Source: Planctomycetaceae bacterium (GTDB taxonomy: Bacteria; Planctomycetota; Planctomycetia; Planctomycetales; Planctomycetaceae). From it: DNA of 10,983 bases. Where the stretch lies: assembly GCA_027080405.1 (NCBI GenBank), contig JALWSL010000741.1, positions 1-10,983 of the forward strand, in the 5' to 3' direction. The translations under genes and the position numbers were made by a program. The notes beneath the pieces are model-generated. The model saw nothing but the letters and a program-made list of their open reading frames with translations, was not told the origin of the DNA and did no database searches. Shown piece after piece: positions 6,297 to 10,983 of the stretch. Every line of letters begins with the position of its first letter. Position 1 is the stretch's first letter.

Positions 6297-9200
6297 GATT
6301 GGCTACGCTGCTTTCCAGTGAATTGATGGTTCTGGAATTCCGTCGAAGCCCCGAAATTGTCGAAGACGGCGTTTGCAGCGGAAACAATGTTCGTCCCCAG
6401 CACTTCACCACCATGCAGAACCATCGACTGATATCGAAATTCCGTTTGCTCGTAATATCCCGGCCCGATTGATCCTTCGTAGGAAACGAGTGTATTTTGA
6501 TCGTTACTGCCCAGGACAACGAAGGCCGGGATCCCGTTTTGAGAGCCCCCCGTTTGAAAGACCTCGATGTCGACCGCATCGTTACCGAGATCGACAAACG
6601 TCCGGCCCGAAGCAGATCCTCGACCTTGGGCGAGAGTCAGTTTCCGCTCGCCCGATTCCATAAAACCGATCTCCAGTTCTGTTGGCAGGTATTCGACAAA
6701 ACCATCAGGGTTCCAGCGAGGAATGCCGATCGCCCCCGTGAAACGCCCGTGCGTTTTGAGCGAGGTTACTGCCAGGCGGATGGTGTGAATTCCGTTGCCC
6801 AAGTCAGTGATGACAGCAGCACTTCCGCTCCGCTTCAGGGCGATACGTCCGGTGTCGATGTCGTAGGCTGTGATCACGTAATCATCGGCCGCCACCAAGC
6901 CTGCTGGCAGTGTCCCATTTGAGCTGATCGAAACGATCTGTCCAACCAGAAAGCCCGGCCTCCCGGAAACGATGATTTCGTCAGTGCCGGTATCGACAGT
7001 GAAGGCAGATCGCTGCCGAAGCCCGTACAGACAGCTGACGTTCCCACTTTCAAAAATCAATTCGTCTCCAGAATCAACAGGCCCTTGGGGAAGCCAGTTG
7101 AGTGGATCGTCAAAATGGTTTGGCCCCTGTGAACGTTGCAACGTCCTGGAACTGAGGATCCCGCCTTGCACAAGCGTCAGGACAGAAATGCGGGCATTCG
7201 TCAAATCGATATTGTTGCCCGAGAGATTCACATCACCTTCTGATGCCGGAAAAGAACAGAGCAATCCCTCGGCTAAATCTCCGATGCAGGTCACCACAAA
7301 CCCACCGGCGACCATGCCCGCCTGGATCGTCGCAGCGGTTGCATTGTACTGGAAAGCGGACGTTGTGATCACTCCGTCAGTCAAGGTGAAGGTGCCATAA
7401 TGAGGGTTGTTTGTGATACGCACCAAGCTCTGGGCACCGACTGGCGGGGAACCATCCTGCAATTCCGTGCTTGTCACTGTTGCTCCGTTTTTGCCCTCTT
7501 GGGATCGGCTCCAGTAAGCCGTCAAATACCCTTGCTGCTCAAAGCCCGTCAGGTGAGAATCGACCGATATCATGCTCACATTGGTGCCTGCCAGGCTGCC
7601 TACAAACTCGATTTCCCAGGCACCGGCACCATAATCTGGAGCAGGACGAACCACCAAATTGCCGTTCAGGGCAGGAATTTGTTCCAACACGCCCCAAATA
7701 TCCGGCCCCGGATAGAAGGCCGTCACCGTCACGCCTTCATAGGTGAGCTCGATGTACCCACCCCCCGCGAACTCGCCATCGTCGATCACCAGGCGTTGCC
7801 GTTCATTGGCCACCGCCTCATATTCGTTGACGAGTTGCCATTCAGCCAGAGGCAATTCTCCGAGTAAACCAGCACCATTCACTTCAAAGTTGACCGCGAA
7901 CGGTGCCGTTACAGAGATGTTGATGGAATTTGTGGATCCTGTCACCAAGATTTCGGTTGCCTGGGGAATGGCCTCGACGAGAGCATCCTGAATATACTGG
8001 GTGGTGGAAAAAGCGGGGATATTCAGCGTTTGTCCCACCAGCGAGGTGAACACCGTCAAGTCCCACGTGCCGCCCAGGATGACACCGACCAGATCCACCA
8101 CCACTGTCGACTTGATGGCGGTATCCGTGTTTGCGACCACCTCTGTGGAAACGGATGCCGAGGATCCGGTACCAGCGGTTGCTGTCACAGATAGATCCGG
8201 ATCGTCGGGCGTCCGCAACACGAGTCGCCGCATTTCAAAGGCAGGATCGTTATTGGCCATTTCTTCTTCCGTGATGGAAAGAGCATCCGGATACAGCGTT
8301 TGCAACGCCGGGAGGAACGAGGGAAACGGGGAGACATCCGTCTGCACCGTGACCGTCTGGTTCCCCCTGGTGAAGTAGATCGCGTTGGGGATACCGATCT
8401 GCACATTCAGGTCGATCGTCGTCTGATTGACGCTTCCCTGCCCGGTGATGTCCTCGTAGCCCAAATCATCGAGCAGGGCATCGACACGGCGCAGGTTATT
8501 GATGATGGATAGCTCCGTAAAATCACCCACGCTGATATCGAATTCACACAATATCCCTTCGGGTGATGCCGTACCAGAACAGACGACTTTTCCGGCCCCC
8601 ACGAATGCTTCCAGTTCGGTCTGTAATTGGGAAGCTGTCAAATTGTAGGGCATTTCTGCCGATGTCGTGACACCATCAGTGAGTGCCAGTGTGCCCGCGA
8701 CGGCCAGTGGATCGACGACAAACCGCTGTCGCTCGCCCACCCCGGCCCCGCCTTCGTTGACGAGTTCCATGCGGGCGACTGGATTCCCCTCTGGCTCCTG
8801 TGCGGTAGCAATCGGCGTCCAGTACAACAGCAGGTCATCACTGATATCGACGGCACCCGATAGTTCCTCGATCAACTCAATTTCAACCCGTCCCGCTTCC
8901 CCGTCCACATTGGTCCGGTACGTGTAATTATCAGGCCCGAATTGCTCGTCCAGGATGGTGGCCAGGCCTTCCTCGAACGTGACCCCTGCTTCACTGGTTC
9001 CCGCACTCTGTAATTGTGTGGCTCCATCATATAGTTGCAGCACGCCCGGCGAATTGACGGCTGCCCCTGTGTCCAGCACGGTGTCAATGACCCAAATCGT
9101 GTTCTGTCTTTTGGGCTGCAGGCTATCGATGTTGGCGGTCATCAAGGGGAGTGATTTTTGTGCGCGAGAACCGATGAATTCCACATCGAACACCGCCGGC

Positions 9201-10585
9201 CCGGCTGGCGTATCACGATAATCGACCAGCAACGTCGGTTTCTTGTATGAGACGTAACCAGTAGAGGTGGGATCGTAGATGCTGATTTGCCCGATACTGC
9301 CAGGTTGTGTTTCCAGATAGAGCATGATGTTGGAAATGTCGCCGTGCGTATCCAGCAACTCCTGCACGATCGCGTCCAGGGATGGCGGAGAAATGATCGA
9401 GCCGGCGGGCGATTGCGTTGCCGTCCAGAGCACACTGGCTGTTGTCAGGGGGCGGCTGCTGAAGTCGGCATAATCGAAATCGGCGATCGGAGCCGGGTTG
9501 GCCTGATTGACAGCCCTGATTTTCAGATCCACGCGGGCATTCGCATCGCTGTGTAACACGGCCAGCTGCAGCAAGGCCCGCTCGATCTGCAAATTTGCCG
9601 CCACAGCGTTGTTGGCAGACAGTTGCACGATGCCGGTCAGCTTATGCTGATAAACGGAATCTCCCCCAACCACTTCTTCCAGAATGCCGAGTGTCAGATA
9701 AGAAGAGGTCATCTGCACTGACCCGCCGTTTGTGCTGTAGGCGAATCCGGTGTCTGCATCGCTATCGGCCACGAAGTCTTCTGTTTGCAATGGTCCGACT
9801 TCGCCGGTGTCAGCCGGCCCGGTAACGGTCGCTTCTCCGGCCCCCAGGGCGGCATCGAACGCCGTCTGGTAATCCGCCACGGCATCATTGTAATTTACCG
9901 GTCCGATCGATGTGCCATCCAGATCGTAGAGGATGGTTCCGCCGGTCGGCCCGCCGCCCAGCACAATCCGCTGGATTTCATTCTGCCCGGCTCGATAATC
10001 ACGCACTTTCGTCACTTCGACATCCGCCGTCCCACCTCGCAAAGCCGAATCGTCAATCGTCAGGTCGGTCACATTTTGACCGGCATACTGTCCTGCAATT
10101 GTGAGCTGGAATTGATTATTACCCAAGTCCGTAACGGTCACATCACCCGGTGCGATCGATGCGGTCGCCTCCAGAGCAGCTTGGATATCAGATGCAGAAG
10201 TTCCCCAGGCGACCGTAATCGTCTCGCCAAGCAGTGTGATATCGTAGCTCCCTGTTACCGTTCCCACGTTCAGAAAAGAGATGATCACCACTTCGTCAAA
10301 TGCGTTTCCACCGCCAAAACTGAGCGTGATTTCAAACGGAACACCGTCTGTTGCCGCTGTCATCAACACACCGTCTTCGTGCAGAGATGCGATGCAACGC
10401 TGAAAATCCGGAACTTCCGATGCGTTCCAGGCATCGACAATTGTGGTCGCGTCCCACACATCGAATTCGAGTGTTTTTCGGTTGATCCCAATCGTTACCT
10501 TGCCACTATAGCTGGCTGGAGGAGCAGGGAGCAGGGTTTGCTGGGCGACTGCTGGTGCATCGCCTGCGTATCTACGTGTAGCCAT
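6293..10585 (-). CDS. Giant 1430-residue modular beta protein, tail-fibre/adhesin-like
   Basis: Residues 1-105 form an N-terminal domain ('KVTIGINRKTLEFDVWDATT', then 'IVDAWNASEVPDF'). Next come degenerate ~100-residue modules: residues 107-190, 202-260, about 463-590, then a run of five over 600-1140. Good copies contain 'ERQRLVID', 'GTFTLTDGV', 'YNATAATIQ' and a final strand pair. Residues ~262-457 are an insertion resembling a DNRLRE/carbohydrate-binding jelly roll. Residues 1148-1190 ('GPNHFDDPLNWLPQGPVDSG', 'SCLYGL') start a C-terminal domain interrupted at ~1193-1272 by a 'FTVDTGTDEIIVSG ... LPAGLVAADDYVI' domain seen in phage structural proteins; it ends in a beta-helix-like region. 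There is no signal peptide or membrane anchor, arguing for a particle component rather than a Sec-exported adhesin. The ATG at 10585 has AAGAGA upstream, 13 bp after the preceding stop. The frame is intact over 4.3 kb, so it is under selection. Tail-fibre or baseplate function is inferred. Confidence 0.72.
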   Translation of the reverse strand: MATRRYAGDAPAVAQQTLLPAPPASYSGKVTIGINRKTLEFDVWDATTIVDAWNASEVPDFQRCIASLHEDGVLMTAATDGVPFEITLSFGGGNAFDEVVIISFLNVGTVTGSYDITLLGETITVAWGTSASDIQAALEATASIAPGDVTVTDLGNNQFQLTIAGQYAGQNVTDLTIDDSALRGGTADVEVTKVRDYRAGQNEIQRIVLGGGPTGGTILYDLDGTSIGPVNYNDAVADYQTAFDAALGAGEATVTGPADTGEVGPLQTEDFVADSDADTGFAYSTNGGSVQMTSSYLTLGILEEVVGGDSVYQHKLTGIVQLSANNAVAANLQIERALLQLAVLHSDANARVDLKIRAVNQANPAPIADFDYADFSSRPLTTASVLWTATQSPAGSIISPPSLDAIVQELLDTHGDISNIMLYLETQPGSIGQISIYDPTSTGYVSYKKPTLLVDYRDTPAGPAVFDVEFIGSRAQKSLPLMTANIDSLQPKRQNTIWVIDTVLDTGAAVNSPGVLQLYDGATQLQSAGTSEAGVTFEEGLATILDEQFGPDNYTYRTNVDGEAGRVEIELIEELSGAVDISDDLLLYWTPIATAQEPEGNPVARMELVNEGGAGVGERQRFVVDPLAVAGTLALTDGVTTSAEMPYNLTASQLQTELEAFVGAGKVVCSGTASPEGILCEFDISVGDFTELSIINNLRRVDALLDDLGYEDITGQGSVNQTTIDLNVQIGIPNAIYFTRGNQTVTVQTDVSPFPSFLPALQTLYPDALSITEEEMANNDPAFEMRRLVLRTPDDPDLSVTATAGTGSSASVSTEVVANTDTAIKSTVVVDLVGVILGGTWDLTVFTSLVGQTLNIPAFSTTQYIQDALVEAIPQATEILVTGSTNSINISVTAPFAVNFEVNGAGLLGELPLAEWQLVNEYEAVANERQRLVIDDGEFAGGGYIELTYEGVTVTAFYPGPDIWGVLEQIPALNGNLVVRPAPDYGAGAWEIEFVGSLAGTNVSMISVDSHLTGFEQQGYLTAYWSRSQEGKNGATVTSTELQDGSPPVGAQSLVRITNNPHYGTFTLTDGVITTSAFQYNATAATIQAGMVAGGFVVTCIGDLAEGLLCSFPASEGDVNLSGNNIDLTNARISVLTLVQGGILSSRTLQRSQGPNHFDDPLNWLPQGPVDSGDELIFESGNVSCLYGLRQRSAFTVDTGTDEIIVSGRPGFLVGQIVSISSNGTLPAGLVAADDYVITAYDIDTGRIALKRSGSAAVITDLGNGIHTIRLAVTSLKTHGRFTGAIGIPRWNPDGFVEYLPTELEIGFMESGERKLTLAQGRGSASGRTFVDLGNDAVDIEVFQTGGSQNGIPAFVVLGSNDQNTLVSYEGSIGPGYYEQTEFRYQSMVLHGGEVLGTNIVSAANAVFDNFGASTEFQNHQFTGKQRSQS
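6770..7009 (-). other. Inserted phage-type beta domain within the giant protein
   Basis: Residues ~1193-1272 include 'FTVDTGTDEIIVSGRPGFLV', 'SSNGTLPAGLVAADDYVITA' and 'IALKRSGSAAVITDLGNGIH'. This pattern (value at a point, 'GTLPAGL', 'YYV', 'TDxGxGxHT') recurs in phage tail and virion proteins. It interrupts the C-terminal domain, whose two halves ('SCLYGL' and 'GRFTGAIGIPRWNPDGF') normally follow each other closely. It is the best single protein-level hint of phage origin here. Confidence 0.5.
7166..8788 (-). repeat. Run of five degenerate ~100-residue modules in the giant protein
   Basis: Anchor positions recur near residues 618, 720, 823, 927 and 1050, a spacing of about 103 except the last. 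The clearest pair is 'LVNEGGAGVGERQRFVVD' (608-625) and 'LVNEYEAVANERQRLVIDD' (918-936), exactly 310 residues, or three modules, apart. At DNA level these share the identical 14-mer TTCGTTGACGAGTT (plus strand, 7823-7836 and 8753-8766). The other copies are diverged. The arrangement implies an elongated shaft built by old duplication. Confidence 0.65.
9215..9802 (-). other. DNRLRE/carbohydrate-binding-like jelly-roll insert in the giant protein
   Basis: Residues ~262-457 start with 'FVADSDADTGFAYSTNGG' and contain 'IERALLQLAVLHSDANARVD', then 'PPSLDAIVQELLDTHGDISN', and end with 'SYKKPTLLVDY'. This order (aggregate strands, 'D(I/L)xxIVQE(L/I)', closing 'KxPxLxVxY') is that of DNRLRE-type domains found in secreted glycan-binding proteins. 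It interrupts the series of modules. Assignment is by pattern memory only. Confidence 0.4.
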
Positions 10586-10598
10586 TTCTGGTCTCTTT

Positions 10599-10983
10599 TC
10601 ATTTTAAGGGTAATCGACTGAAATCCTTGATGCCGCGAATCTTGAAATCAAGCACCGCCTCTTTTACTTTTTCCTGGGCTTCCGGAATCGGCTTTCCCTT
10701 TTCATCTCGGAACTTGATCAGCTTTCCGTTGATGTCGAGCAGCTGCGGCTCCACGGCTGGCTTACCATCGACCATGATCTGCTTGCGGTAAATTTCCGTA
10801 ACAACTTTTTCGACACCATTGATTGTCTTTTTCGTTTTCTTTTCTGCCAGTTCGTAGAATCCACGATTGAGAAGCTGCTTTTGCCAGCCTTGCCCCCTGA
10901 TGTGGATCTCCAGAGTCAGGACACGAAAATCAACGTCATTCTCGTTTTGCCAGCCGCTCAACTGTCGGCTCTTGATACGACAC
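10599..10983 (-). CDS. Hypothetical phage-like structural protein, 5' end cut by window edge
   Basis: The frame is open to the right edge, so 127 C-terminal residues are visible. The TTG at 10961 is not a credible start because the frame continues upstream with 'CRIKSRQ'. The visible part begins 'CRIKSRQLSGWQNENDVDF' and continues 'VLTLEIHIRGQGWQKQLL'; this motif reminds me of short proteins near tail genes in planctomycete phage-like regions. Residues 40-80 of the visible part are lysine-rich with 'NRGFYELAEKKTKK', and the C-terminus is 'DFKIRGIKDFSRLPLK'. It appears cytosolic and without repeats. The gene ends 13 bp before the giant gene on the same strand, so it belongs to the same operon. 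No function can be assigned. Confidence 0.7.
   Translation of the reverse strand, partial: CRIKSRQLSGWQNENDVDFRVLTLEIHIRGQGWQKQLLNRGFYELAEKKTKKTINGVEKVVTEIYRKQIMVDGKPAVEPQLLDINGKLIKFRDEKGKPIPEAQEKVKEAVLDFKIRGIKDFSRLPLK

Noticed and set aside
7166..8788. CRISPR-like or tandem DNA repeats
   Set aside because: The periodicity exists at protein level; DNA identity between modules is limited to short stretches such as one 14-mer, and the region is one open frame.
9785..10621. 278-codon plus-strand frame
   Set aside because: It is fully antisense to the giant protein gene, which has recognisable modules; the translation is rich in Arg, Cys and His and lacks any motif.

Overview
The window joins two unlike regions. 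Bases 1 to about 2561 look like ordinary chromosome. Bases 2562 to 10983 look like the end of an integrated, phage-like element. The families point to a planctomycete: the long beta-rich protein with 'GTFTLTDG ... YNATAATIQ' modules and the 'SRQLSGW(Q/D)NEN' protein resemble hypothetical proteins I associate with planctomycete genomes and their phage-like regions. This assignment comes from memory of those families, not from a search, so it is tentative.

Chromosomal side (1-2561). A two-gene unit reads leftward: a GNAT/FemAB-type acyltransferase (611-1894), then a cupin/JmjC-like oxygenase cut by the window start (1-511). A sigma70-like promoter with a palindrome filling its spacer lies about 90 bp upstream of the acyltransferase. 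Bases 1895-2561 hold no convincing gene, only that promoter and a terminator-like hairpin at 2425-2457.

Junction (2562-2610). A 47-base fragment on the minus strand folds as the 3' part of a tRNA-Asp (anticodon arm GTC, T arm, acceptor 3' strand, G discriminator) but has no 5' half. This is what a duplicated attachment site of an integrase targeting a tRNA gene looks like. Its orientation places the element to the right. The stop codon of a DNA methyltransferase gene lies one base from the fragment.

Element side (2610-10983). Three parts are visible: (i) an orphan N4/N6 DNA methyltransferase (minus); (ii) a divergent toxin-antitoxin pair on the plus strand, a short BrnT-like toxin followed by an XRE helix-turn-helix protein, behind a 14-bp perfect inverted repeat; (iii) a leftward structural operon. 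The operon runs from a truncated gene at the right edge, through a 1430-residue modular beta protein and a 241-residue protein, to a beta-propeller protein. The last three are chained by ATGA stop/start overlaps. By architecture these resemble tail-tip, fibre or adhesin proteins. No integrase, terminase, portal or capsid gene is in the window, so a complete prophage, a satellite and a tail-like particle remain possible.
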